A stretch of DNA of 64,000 bases, taken from Marinococcus halophilus. Lineage in GTDB: Bacteria > Bacillota > Bacilli > Bacillales > Marinococcaceae. Where the stretch lies: assembly GCF_002265875.1 (NCBI RefSeq), contig NZ_NPFA01000002.1:124157-188156 (forward strand), in the 5' to 3' direction. Positions 19,231-27,109 of the stretch are shown here, in pieces (position 1 is the stretch's first letter; every line of letters starts with the position of its first letter). The notes beneath the pieces are model-generated. The model saw only the letters and a list, made by a program, of their open reading frames with translations, was not told the origin of the DNA and did no database searches. The position numbers were made by a program, and so were the translations under genes.

Positions 19231-20832
19231 TTAGCTTTTGCCAGTCAAATCTTTTTGGAGCTCTTCCTGTTCTTTGCGAAGCTGTTCGCGTTCGCGCCGG
19301 GAAAGTCCTGTTTCATCGTCCTGGCGTAGTTTACGTTCTTTGTTAAGAATACTGCGGTCGGTTTGCAAGGCTTTTAACAGCGATACACACATTAAGATCA
19401 TGATGATAGTAAACGGCAGGGCCGCAATGGTCATAACGACTTGTATGCCATTAATACCCCCGGAAGCGAGCAGCATTGCTGCGGAACCGGAAATAACAAG
19501 GCCCCATATGAATTTAATGGATACTGGCGGGTTCAAGCTCCCGTTGGTCGTCTGCATCCCAAGAACAAATGTGGCAGAGTCTGCGGAGGTGATGAAAAAG
19601 CTCATGATTAAGAGTAATGCTATCACGCCTGTGATGGCTCCGAAAGGAAGCGTATCAAGCAGGCCGAAAAGAGCTATTTCATCGCTTTGGCTTGTCATCA
19701 GTTCATACAATCCACCGTTTTGAGCGTTGTCTTCGGCAATGCCGGTCGTTGCAAAAACGGCAAACCATACAAACGAAAAGATTGATGGTACGAGCAGAAC
19801 ACCGGTAATGAATTCACGGATAGTACGTCCGCGGGACACGCGGGCAATAAAGGTACCAACAAACGGAGCCCATGCAATCCACCAGGCCCAGTAGAATACT
19901 GTCCAGGAATCAAGCCATGCCCGGTCTCCAGTATAAGCATAGGTAGTGAAGCTTTGATCCGGGAAGGTTTGGAGGTAGTTACCAATCCCACCAGTAAAAG
20001 AGTTTAGAATGCTTGTTGTTGGGCCAGCGAAGAGCACAAACAGCATCAGAACTGCAGCTAAAGCAATGTTGGCCCAGCTTAAATAACGAATTCCCTTGTT
20101 TAGGCCGGTAGTGGCCGAGGCGAGATAAAGAATAGTAAAAATAAGAATAATAATCAGCTGAGTAGGCAGGTCGTTATTAATGCCTTCAAAAATATAGCTG
20201 AGCCCGCCATTTACTTGCGTAGCACCGAATCCTAGAGATTGCGCAACACCAAAAATAGTAGCAAATACAGCGATAAAGTTGATCAACGTACCTAACCATC
20301 CATCTACCCGGTCACCGAGAAGTGGACGGAACGCCGAGCTGATAATTCCTGGCGCGTTATGGCGAAACTGGAAGTAAGCCAGGGCCAGGGCTACTACCGA
20401 ATAAATTGCCCATGGATGCAGTCCCCAGTGGAAAAACGACAGGCGAATAGAGTCAGAAGCAGCAGCTGGTGTCTGCGGGTCTGCTTCAGGACCGCCGTAA
20501 TAGTGATAAAGCGGCTCGGCTACTCCCCAGTATACAAGACCGATCCCCATACCGGCTGTAAATAGAAATGCAAACCATGTTAAGTAACTGTATTCGGGAC
20601 GCTCATCCGGTTTACCTAAACGGATCTTCCCATACGGACTAAATACTAAGTAAATACAAAAGATAACAAAAGACGTTGCGGATATTAAATAAAACCACCC
20701 GAGATTAGTAACAATCCATCCCTGAATGTTACCAGTCACTACGTTTAAATTCTCTGGTGTAACAACACCCCAGATGATTACCGCAAGCGCCGCTATTAAG
20801 GTCACAAAAAAGACGCTTGTTAATTTTCTCAT
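19231..20832 (-). CDS. BCCT-family transporter (betaine/choline/carnitine type)
   Basis: A secondary transporter that takes up compatible solutes such as glycine betaine with Na+. The 533-residue protein has 12 predicted membrane segments and the BCCT signatures GMGIGLVYWGVAEP (about residue 94), FFHWGLHPWAIYS, and the Trp-rich YWAWWIAWAPFVGTFIARVSRGRTIREF segment. A charged C-terminal tail of about 50 residues resembles the osmosensory tails of OpuD/BetP. Betaine is the likeliest substrate. It is inserted between pdhD and the speA block, relative to B. subtilis. Confidence 0.93.
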   Translation of the reverse strand: MRKLTSVFFVTLIAALAVIIWGVVTPENLNVVTGNIQGWIVTNLGWFYLISATSFVIFCIYLVFSPYGKIRLGKPDERPEYSYLTWFAFLFTAGMGIGLVYWGVAEPLYHYYGGPEADPQTPAAASDSIRLSFFHWGLHPWAIYSVVALALAYFQFRHNAPGIISSAFRPLLGDRVDGWLGTLINFIAVFATIFGVAQSLGFGATQVNGGLSYIFEGINNDLPTQLIIILIFTILYLASATTGLNKGIRYLSWANIALAAVLMLFVLFAGPTTSILNSFTGGIGNYLQTFPDQSFTTYAYTGDRAWLDSWTVFYWAWWIAWAPFVGTFIARVSRGRTIREFITGVLLVPSIFSFVWFAVFATTGIAEDNAQNGGLYELMTSQSDEIALFGLLDTLPFGAITGVIALLLIMSFFITSADSATFVLGMQTTNGSLNPPVSIKFIWGLVISGSAAMLLASGGINGIQVVMTIAALPFTIIMILMCVSLLKALQTDRSILNKERKLRQDDETGLSRREREQLRKEQEELQKDLTGKS

Positions 20833-21207
20833 GACTTTTTAAATTCCACCTTCCTTTTAGCGAAGCATTCAATTTTTAGGCAGAGGCATTCTGCATAAAG
20901 GGGATATTCAAGAATTCAATAAGCAGACACATACCTATTTAAAAAATAACAACGATGATTATTATAACACTCATAACTTCATACGCAACCAGAACGCACG
21001 AATAATCTATACCCTAAGTCTAGGTCCGTAAACCTAGAAACCTTTATACGAAATTGTTAAAAAATACCTACAGTCCATAAGAAGGGAAATTATTTCCAAC
21101 AAAGCAACATTATTAACATTATATAGAAGTTTTTTAAACTTTTAGACCTGGTTTTGTATAAATTTTGCTAAAATATAAGAGGGAATAAACAAATAGGGGG
21201 AGTCGGG
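20833..21207. promoter_or_regulatory. Divergent upstream region with a dyad (21019-21038)
   Basis: A 375-nt gap between the BCCT gene and the deacetylase gene, which point away from each other, so it holds both promoters. TCTAGGT at 21019 and ACCTAGA at 21032 form a 7-bp inverted repeat with a 6-nt spacer, a possible operator or small hairpin. Nothing else was recognised. Confidence 0.45.
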
Positions 21208-22017
21208 TTGAAAAAAACGTTATTATTGTCATCACTTGCATTGATGCTTGCAGGATGCTCAAGTGCTGGAGAAGAGAATGCAGCCGCAGATAAAAAAGAA
21301 AAAACAGATACTGCTGCCGGTGAAAAAAACCAGGAGCAGAACGAGGAAAAAAAGGAAGAGCAAAAAGTATCTGTTTCAAAGGAAGAAGCCCCGGTTTATA
21401 AAGTCAATGAAGCAAACTGGACTGTGCAGGCCCAGCAGAACGAGGGAGACGAAGTTCTTCTCACATTCGACGACGCCCCGGACGGAAACGCTGTAGAAAT
21501 TGCAGAAATTTTAGCGGATAATGAAGCTCCTGCTATCTTTTTTGTTAATGGAATGTTTTTAAAGGATGAAGAAGGCAAAGAAGCCCTAAAGAAAATAAGC
21601 GACATGGGGTTTGCCATAGGAAATCATACAACTACCCATGCCTCACTGCCTGAGTTATCAGAAGAAAAGCAGTTTGAAGAATTAAAAGAAACCGATGAAC
21701 TTGTCAAAGAAATTACAGGTGAAGAACCGGCTTTTTTCCGTGCACCTTTTGGGCAGAATACTTCCTTTAGTGACGAATATGCCAAAGAGCACGACATGAT
21801 AAAAATGAATTGGACGTACGGGTATGATTTTGAGGCTGAATACCAGGATGCAGAGGCACTTACGGATATTACGCTGAATACTGAACTGTTAACGAACGGG
21901 GCAAACATTCTTATGCACGACCGGGAATGGACGAAAGAAGCACTCGGCCCAATTATCGAAGGATTTAATGAAAAGGGCTATTCCTTTATTGATCCCCAAT
22001 ATATAGAAAAAGAGTAG
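21208..22017 (+). CDS. Polysaccharide deacetylase (NodB domain) lipoprotein
   Basis: A surface lipoprotein expected to deacetylate a cell-wall or extracellular N-acetylated glycan. The 269-residue protein has the lipobox MLAGC (C17) and a 45-residue Glu/Lys-rich linker. Its NodB domain has motif 1 TFDDAP (D88-D89), motif 2 HTTTH (H140, H144) and motif 3 RAPFGQN (R178); all catalytic and metal residues are present. It starts at TTG 21208 behind GGGGGAG. It is related to PdaA/YheN-like enzymes; the substrate (peptidoglycan GlcNAc or MurNAc, or an exopolysaccharide) is not determined. Confidence 0.88.
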   Translation: MKKTLLLSSLALMLAGCSSAGEENAAADKKEKTDTAAGEKNQEQNEEKKEEQKVSVSKEEAPVYKVNEANWTVQAQQNEGDEVLLTFDDAPDGNAVEIAEILADNEAPAIFFVNGMFLKDEEGKEALKKISDMGFAIGNHTTTHASLPELSEEKQFEELKETDELVKEITGEEPAFFRAPFGQNTSFSDEYAKEHDMIKMNWTYGYDFEAEYQDAEALTDITLNTELLTNGANILMHDREWTKEALGPIIEGFNEKGYSFIDPQYIEKE

Positions 22018-22134
22018 GGAAATGCTTGAGATAGAAGCTTTTTATGTCGAATTTTGTTGAAAAATTTTATTGGGCTTTACATTAATGCTATATTGATTAA
22101 AAATGAACAAGATTCACACGAAGGGGGAACATTT

Positions 22135-22572
22135 ATGGACCATTCCGCACTTTATGATGAAATAAGGCTTCACGTCGGCCTTGCCCATGATTACTCCATA
22201 ACGCCTGAAGACTTCTTGCACTACGTTATGAATGCATTCCAAAGATACTGGCCGCATAAAGACCTTATTTCTTTGTACGTTAATAAAGGAACACACTTTG
22301 AATGGCAGGACGGGGACGCTCATCCAGTATTTACGAAGGAAATAGATATTCAAAACGGCCTTTTGCTTTTAGCGGACATACAGAAAACGGTGTTCTGCTG
22401 CCAGGAGGAAGGTATGTATCACTGGGTGCTCCCTTTTTATGAAAAAGAAATATTTGCGGGCGGAATTATTATTTCAAGAGAGGCGCAAATGAAAGAACTG
22501 GAAAAGGAAGAAGTATGGCTGCTCGAAGAAATTATGTCTTTTATTAATGCCAAACTTCCTCATTATATGTAA
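22135..22572 (+). CDS. GAF-like domain protein of unknown function
   Basis: A 145-residue cytoplasmic protein. The pattern of two helices, a strand block ending ISLYVNKGTHF, a central LLLLADIQKTVF strand, and a final WVLPFYEKEIFAGGIIIS strand with a LLEEIMSFINAKL helix is what a single GAF sensor domain looks like. I do not recognise the family. It has a strong AAGGGGGA site before the ATG at 22135; the longer frame upstream has none. It sits between the deacetylase and speA. Ligand and partner are unknown. Confidence 0.65.
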   Translation: MDHSALYDEIRLHVGLAHDYSITPEDFLHYVMNAFQRYWPHKDLISLYVNKGTHFEWQDGDAHPVFTKEIDIQNGLLLLADIQKTVFCCQEEGMYHWVLPFYEKEIFAGGIIISREAQMKELEKEEVWLLEEIMSFINAKLPHYM

Positions 22573-22577
22573 AAGCC

Positions 22578-22604
22578 AAAAAAGCAGCCACAGCTGCTTT
22601 TTTA
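22578..22604. terminator. Bidirectional terminator between the GAF-like gene and speA
   Basis: AAAAAAGCAG pairs with CTGCTTTTTT around CCACAG; the right arm reaches the speA stop codon. Confidence 0.85.
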
Positions 22605-24077
22605 TTGAATTGGCTTTTGTTCCTGGATTACACGTATCGTTTGAAGGGAGGGGTCCTCTGGGCCCTGAACGGGAAGCCCGGCCGCTGCATTAGCTTGAAT
22701 ATAAGTTAAGTTTTCCTCGGCAATGATTTCCCCTGGTAAAAGCACCGGGATCCCAGGAGGATAAATCATAATAAATTCTGCGATAATCCGGCCGGCACTT
22801 TCTGAAAGAGTGATGGTTTCTTTTTCGGCATAGAATGCATCGCGCGGTGCGATGGAAAGGGTAGGTATGGACGGAAGCTTTAACACTGCGGGTACTGCAT
22901 AAGTTTCAGCGGTGTAATGCTGTCTGGCGAGCTCTTCTAGTGCATGCACAAGTAACGAGGTTTCTTTTTCCGTGTCGCCAAAGCTCACAATACAGAGAAT
23001 ATTGTACAAATCGGAAAGCTCTACTTCAATGCGGTAATGCTCCCGCAGCCATTTTTCAGCTTCGTAGCCATTGATGCCAAGCTGCTGAACAGAAATTAAC
23101 AGCTTTGTCGGATCCATAGCGGTCACGGTATGCTGCGCAAGCATTTCAGTACCGGCACAGTAGAGGCCATTAACAGCGTTAATAGAGACCCGTGTTTTTT
23201 CTGCGAGTTCAAGTGTATCTTCTATCAACCCCTGCCCTTTCAGTGCAAGCTGCCTGCGTGCAGCGTCGAGCGATGCTAGAAGCGGGTATGAAGTAGACGT
23301 TGTTGTAAGCATACTGAAAACCGCCTGTACATGAGCGATCGAAACCCGAGAGCCCTGGACATTCAATACGGAGCTTTGCGTCATTGAGCCCCCGAGTTTA
23401 TGCACACTTGTGGCAGCCATATCAGCACCTGCCTCCATGGCTGAAGGAGGGAGGCTGGGGTGGAAGTGAATATGCACCCCGTGAGCTTCATCTACGAGAA
23501 CCGGTACGCCGTACTGGTGGGCGGTTTCTACAATGGCACCAAGATCAGAGGAAAAACCAAAATAAGTGGGGTTAATCACAAGCAGCGCTTTTGCATCAGG
23601 ATGCCTGTCCAGAGCGTGCTGAGCTGTGGAAGGCGTGATGCCGTGAGAAATACCGAACTGCTCATCAAGAGCCGGATACATAAAAATAGGCACGGCTCCG
23701 GAAAAAATAATCGCATTCATGATCGATTTGTGTACGTTTCTCGGCACAAGAATTTTGTCTCCCGGGGCACATACAGATAAAATCATCGTCATAATGGCGC
23801 CACTTGTACCCTGCACAGAAAAAAAAGTATAGTCTGCCCCGAAGGCTTCGGCGGCGAGCTTCTGCGCTTCATCAATCACTCCGGACGGATGATGCAGATC
23901 ATCGAGTGGTTCGATATTAATAAGGTCCATATTTAATATATTACTGCCGATAAATTCGCGGAATTCCTCGTCCATGCCAGTGCCGTTTTTATGGCCGGGA
24001 ATGTGAAAAGGCACAGGTTTTGCCTGTATATGCTCTTTTAACTTAGTGAATATCGGAGTAAGCTTCTGTTTGTTCAT
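22602..24077 (-). CDS. speA: Arginine decarboxylase (Orn/Lys/Arg decarboxylase class I fold)
   Basis: SpeA decarboxylates arginine to agmatine, the first step of spermidine synthesis in Bacillus. The 491-residue protein has FHIPGHKNG at residue 24, SVQGTSGAIMT, the PLP aspartate in LVDEAHG (D196) and the Schiff-base lysine in ATSVHKLGGS (K227). B. subtilis SpeA has 490 residues and lies in the same block beside yktA/yktB. The ATG at 24077 follows GGAGGG. Lysine decarboxylase is the main alternative for this family; synteny favours arginine. Confidence 0.9.
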   Translation of the reverse strand: MNKQKLTPIFTKLKEHIQAKPVPFHIPGHKNGTGMDEEFREFIGSNILNMDLINIEPLDDLHHPSGVIDEAQKLAAEAFGADYTFFSVQGTSGAIMTMILSVCAPGDKILVPRNVHKSIMNAIIFSGAVPIFMYPALDEQFGISHGITPSTAQHALDRHPDAKALLVINPTYFGFSSDLGAIVETAHQYGVPVLVDEAHGVHIHFHPSLPPSAMEAGADMAATSVHKLGGSMTQSSVLNVQGSRVSIAHVQAVFSMLTTTSTSYPLLASLDAARRQLALKGQGLIEDTLELAEKTRVSINAVNGLYCAGTEMLAQHTVTAMDPTKLLISVQQLGINGYEAEKWLREHYRIEVELSDLYNILCIVSFGDTEKETSLLVHALEELARQHYTAETYAVPAVLKLPSIPTLSIAPRDAFYAEKETITLSESAGRIIAEFIMIYPPGIPVLLPGEIIAEENLTYIQANAAAGLPVQGPEDPSLQTIRVIQEQKPIQ

Positions 24078-24199
24078 ATGTGTCCCTCCAATGCGATCAA
24101 AAACATTCAAATTATAGCAGACTTTATACAGTCATTAAATAACTTTGTGGAACGTTTCGCCGGGGATTTGCTAGAATATTAATGAAGGGGGAACCAGTG

Positions 24200-24490
24200 A
24201 TGAAAGAAAATGTTAATATTCCCATCTCCATGGAATGGACTACGCAGGAAATTATTGATGTAACCACCTTTTTTCAGATTATTGAAACTGCGTACGGCAA
24301 AGCTGTGCCAAGGGAAGATATCTTAGGCTTATACAAAAAATTTAAAGAAGTGGTACCGAGCAAAAGCGAGGAGAAGCAAATGTTTCGCCAGTTTGACGAG
24401 GACGCTGAAGTAAGCTGCTGGAAAACCGTGCAGGCGGCAAAAAAAGCAGAAGCAGAAGAAAAAATTAATATGGCCGTGCGCTCTGGGTAG
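24200..24490 (+). CDS. yktA: UPF0223 family protein YktA
   Basis: A 96-residue conserved Bacillus protein of unknown function. The block ISMEWTTQEIIDVTTFFQIIETAYG...VPREDILGLYKKFKEVVPSKSEEKQ is the UPF0223 signature. The ATG at 24200 has AAGGGGGA at good spacing. It is divergent from speA, as in B. subtilis. The final codons form the left arm of its terminator. Confidence 0.88.
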   Translation: MKENVNIPISMEWTTQEIIDVTTFFQIIETAYGKAVPREDILGLYKKFKEVVPSKSEEKQMFRQFDEDAEVSCWKTVQAAKKAEAEEKINMAVRSG

Positions 24491-24506
24491 AGCGCACGGC
24501 TGTTTT
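24473..24506 (+). terminator. Terminator overlapping the end of yktA
   Basis: An 11-bp perfect stem (GCCGTGCGCTC/GAGCGCACGGC) encloses the yktA stop codon in its loop, followed by TGTTTTAT. Confidence 0.85.
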
Positions 24507-25131
24507 ATACAGTCTGGAGAGACAAGTGATATAAAGGAAGAAGTTCCTTAAATGTACCGTAGATATACTCGTACGTTTCTTTCTCATTCCAGGAAGAGGC
24601 TGTTTTCGCGTCAAACTGGCGGCCAATCAGGAGCTCGGCTTTTTTGACGTCCCGCAAACGCTCAAGAGTATGAATGGTCTTTTCCTGATTTTCCTGAATA
24701 TAAAACGCATCCGGTTTCGTATGGTCCGGGGAGATTTTATAGTCGTCCGGAAGAGAGGTAAGCAGGGAGAGGCGGTCCAGGTACATGCTGCCAATACCAG
24801 CTTTATCCGGCACTTCGTACATGTGGGTGAGCCAGGCAAAAAGATGATCGTCAAAAAGGCCGACCTGGAAATGGGGATGCTTTTTGTAGCCTCTTTTATC
24901 AGGAGCAATACCAAACCAGGTGCTTTCCGGAGGATGAACGGAGCGCCGGGCGTGCCTTGCAACATGAATAAACAATTCTTCGCCGGTGTCTGTGGATAAA
25001 TCTTCAGCAAGGGAGTCTGCTAATTGAGAAAAGACGGGCTGAATATGCTCCCGGATTTGACTCATGCGGTTTTCAAGCCCCTCTGTCTGCATAATAGAAA
25101 AGTCTTTTTTGGTAAAATGCATTTTGCTCAT
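24505..25131 (-). CDS. yktB: UPF0637 family protein YktB (DUF1054)
   Basis: A 208-residue conserved protein of unknown function with the start FTKKDFSIMQTEGLENRMSQIREHIQPVF and the internal block HVARHARRSVHPPESTWFGIAPDKRGYKKHPHFQVGLFDDHLFAWL typical of UPF0637. AAAAGGAG precedes the ATG at 25131. It is convergent with yktA, sharing a short intergenic hairpin. Synteny with speA-yktA-yktB-yktC of B. subtilis is intact. Confidence 0.9.
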   Translation of the reverse strand: MSKMHFTKKDFSIMQTEGLENRMSQIREHIQPVFSQLADSLAEDLSTDTGEELFIHVARHARRSVHPPESTWFGIAPDKRGYKKHPHFQVGLFDDHLFAWLTHMYEVPDKAGIGSMYLDRLSLLTSLPDDYKISPDHTKPDAFYIQENQEKTIHTLERLRDVKKAELLIGRQFDAKTASSWNEKETYEYIYGTFKELLPLYHLSLQTV

Positions 25132-25258
25132 GTAATGACTGCTCCTTTTTCAATTAATCTACAGTCAAGCATACTGAAATTTTGTATATCCGGCAACTAA
25201 TGGACATAGGCAAAAAACACAATTATTTAAAAATACTGAAAATTTTTGTGTGTTTTTC

Positions 25259-25504
25259 TTGCGTTTCGGGTAAAAAGGTTTTATAATTCCAATAATCCTT
25301 ATAGAATAACGAGTACACAAACTTTCTCAGTACATCGTTAGATAAACAAAAAAGACAGTAGGGAGAGGCCGTAGCAAAATATAATTTCAGAACAAAAGAG
25401 ATAGTTCTGCATCTTATATTTTCTGAACATTCTGAGAAGGCTTGCCAGCGTCAGTTAACTTTCAGCTCGAGACATTAATATTCCATTTAAGGGGTGTGGG
25501 AAAC
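25259..25504 (+). promoter_or_regulatory. Sigma-A promoter and structured 5' leader before a small gene
   Basis: TTGCGT at 25259 and TATAAT at 25282 are exactly 17 nt apart. The roughly 210-nt leader that follows can form three nested helices: CTTTCTCAG (25322-25330) with CTGAGAAGG (25432-25440, one G-U), AAAATATAA (25376-25384) with TTATATTTT (25414-25422), and AGAAC (25389-25393) with GTTCT (25404-25408). No known riboswitch class was recognised. The downstream gene encodes only 62 residues. Structure and function are inferred from base pairing only. Confidence 0.55.
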
Positions 25505-25693
25505 TTGGAACAAGTAATTCAGGCGTTTAAACGTAGAGATGCAGAAGAACGAATCCCGGTACTGCGCTTAGAAATTGATTATGAACTGGTAACCCTTCAT
25601 GACGCCATGGCAGAAGAAGATTTAACATCTATACACGCCAGCAAATACCGCTTAGAGCAATTACGCCAGGAGTGGATTCGACTGGAAGTGTAA
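25505..25693 (+). CDS. Small conserved protein, YkzI-like
   Basis: A 62-residue acidic helical protein starting at TTG 25505 (MEQVIQAFKRRDAEERIPVLRLE...) behind AAGGGGTG. Size and position between yktB and yktC match B. subtilis ykzI, but I cannot confirm the family from memory of the sequence. Composition (Glu/Leu/Arg-rich, no Cys) suggests a two-helix hairpin. The longer frame from 25442 has no ribosome binding site. A strong terminator follows, so it is a single-gene transcript with a long leader. Confidence 0.7.
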   Translation: MEQVIQAFKRRDAEERIPVLRLEIDYELVTLHDAMAEEDLTSIHASKYRLEQLRQEWIRLEV

Positions 25694-25702
25694 TATAAAT
25701 AA

Positions 25703-25743
25703 AAGGATCCGGGCTGCTCTACAGCAGGCCGGATCTTTTTTGT
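25703..25743 (+). terminator. Terminator after the YkzI-like gene
   Basis: GATCCGG pairs with CCGGATC, with an inner GCTGCT/AGCAGG stem, followed by TTTTTT. Confidence 0.88.
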
Positions 25744-25821
25744 GCAGAAGTCGGTGCATAAATTTACTATTTAGAGGGAAGAATAACTCATATACATATG
25801 GAAGAAGTGGAGAGGATTATA

Positions 25822-26613
25822 ATGGAAGAGAATTGGTCGGCCATGCAGGAAAAAGCCGTGCAATGGATACAGGAGGCCGGGGAGCTGCTTCGCGCTTCTC
25901 TGGAGGAAAGCCTGGTCATAGAAACAAAATCAAATCCCAATGACTTGGTAACCGAAATGGACTTTAAAATTGAACGACTGTTAACAAAGAAAATTAATAA
26001 AGAATATCCCGGGCACCGTATTTTAGGAGAAGAGGAGGCCGGTGCTGATATTACAGACACCGATAACATTATTTGGATTATAGACCCTATCGATGGGACC
26101 ACAAATTTTGTTCATCAGCAGTTTAATTTTGCCATTTCCCTGGCTGTTTTTGAAAATGGAATCGGCAAAGTCGGCATTGTTTATGACGTTATGGCTGATG
26201 AATGGTTTACCGCACTGGAAGGAAAGGGCGCCTACCACAATAACGTAAAGCTTTCAAAATTGAAGCCGGCAGAATTAAAGGAAGCGATTGTGGGTATTAA
26301 CGCCAGGTGGATTAAAAATGAAAAAATTCCTTACGCCCGACAGATGCGAAATATTGTGGATGAGTCAAGAAGCACAAGAGCGTACGGTTCGGCCGCCATT
26401 GAACTCTGTTATGTAGCATGTGGCAGGCTTGATTCTTATGTGAACCTGTGGCTTGCGCCTTGGGATTTCGCTGGAGCGGAAGTGCTGTTGCGGGAAGTAG
26501 GGGCAGACATTTCGACAATCGATAACAAAAGGCCGTCGATGCTTGAAAAAGGACCTTATCTGGCCGGGCGTCCAGGCTTGCAGGAAAAAGTACGGGGGAT
26601 GCTGAACAGCTGA
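25822..26613 (+). CDS. Inositol monophosphatase family protein (YktC/SuhB-like)
   Basis: A Mg2+-dependent sugar/inositol phosphatase. The 263-residue protein has the family metal site: GEEEAG (E70), WIIDPIDGTTNFVH (D88, D91) and the C-terminal APWDFAGAEVLLREVGAD. It corresponds to B. subtilis YktC, which has inositol-1-phosphatase activity; NADP phosphatase and fructose bisphosphatase activities occur in relatives. The ATG at 25822 follows GGAGAGGA; an upstream ATG at 25798 has no site. Confidence 0.9.
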   Translation: MEENWSAMQEKAVQWIQEAGELLRASLEESLVIETKSNPNDLVTEMDFKIERLLTKKINKEYPGHRILGEEEAGADITDTDNIIWIIDPIDGTTNFVHQQFNFAISLAVFENGIGKVGIVYDVMADEWFTALEGKGAYHNNVKLSKLKPAELKEAIVGINARWIKNEKIPYARQMRNIVDESRSTRAYGSAAIELCYVACGRLDSYVNLWLAPWDFAGAEVLLREVGADISTIDNKRPSMLEKGPYLAGRPGLQEKVRGMLNS

Positions 26614-26623
26614 TCCCCCGTAC
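26588..26623 (-). terminator. Hairpin between yktC-like gene and ylaF
   Basis: GTACGGGGGAT pairs perfectly with ATCCCCCGTAC. On the minus strand it is followed by five Ts, so it best serves ylaF; the left arm lies inside the end of the phosphatase gene. Confidence 0.75.
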
Positions 26624-26632
26624 TCATTTAAG

Positions 26633-26806
26633 CTAAGCTGCAGATCTTGCTTTCAGCTTCCGGGCAAAGTAAAAAGCTGAACATGTTACAGCGATTGAAA
26701 CAATAGCAATAATAATGGAGGCTTCGGCGATAGCAATGCCGATGGAGGCGATCCCAAAAATAGCTAAAGTGGCGAGCAGTAAATATAACCACTGTATTTT
26801 TGTCAT
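26633..26806 (-). CDS. ylaF: YlaF-like small membrane protein (DUF5325)
   Basis: A 57-residue protein with two membrane helices (WLYLLLATLAIFGIASIGIAIAE and ASIIIAIVSIAVTCSAFYFA) and a short basic tail (RKLKARSAA). GAAGGGA precedes its ATG at 26806. B. subtilis YlaF is a similarly small DUF5325 membrane protein located immediately before typA (ylaG), which is the case here, though in the opposite orientation. An overlapping frame at 26628-26870 on the same strand is not real, since this one has the start site and membrane pattern. The function is unknown. Confidence 0.75.
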   Translation of the reverse strand: MTKIQWLYLLLATLAIFGIASIGIAIAEASIIIAIVSIAVTCSAFYFARKLKARSAA

Positions 26807-26977
26807 AAATTCCCTTCTTTCTATTAAATGATGCTGTTATTATTTTATCGGCTTTTGAAAGAAAACTCAAATACAGTCAGACGGCTATGATTCAGTACAC
26901 GTTTATGTTATATTGTTGAAAGTAGTGTCTGTGATAGTAACTTGCCAGTCGGCGTTTCTTAAATGGAATCCGGCATA

Positions 26978-27109
26978 TGTTATACTAACAATGTAAAATG
27001 GTAGGAACTCAGATAAAAATGGCAATGAGAACCCTGGCTTTATGGAAGACGATGTCGCCGAGTGCCAGGGTTTGTTATGATTGCAGCAAGAGAATAGGAG
27101 AGATTTATA
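26978..27109 (+). promoter_or_regulatory. typA promoter and leader hairpin
   Basis: An extended -10 element (TGTTATACT, 26978-26986) precedes a leader of about 115 nt. AACCCTGGC (27030-27038) and GCCAGGGTT (27064-27072) form a 9-bp stem with a 25-nt loop, about 40 nt before the typA start. There is no T-run of terminator length. Confidence 0.5.

Noticed and set aside
25240-25275. Sigma-B-like promoter (GTGTTT-12-GGGTAA)
   Set aside because: The -35 half is poor, while an overlapping sigma-A promoter with exact 17-nt spacing explains the region better.
26628-26870. An 80-codon minus-strand frame with many Cys and Tyr
   Set aside because: The overlapping shorter frame 26633-26806 has a start site and a clear membrane-protein pattern that fits YlaF, so the longer frame is its shadow.
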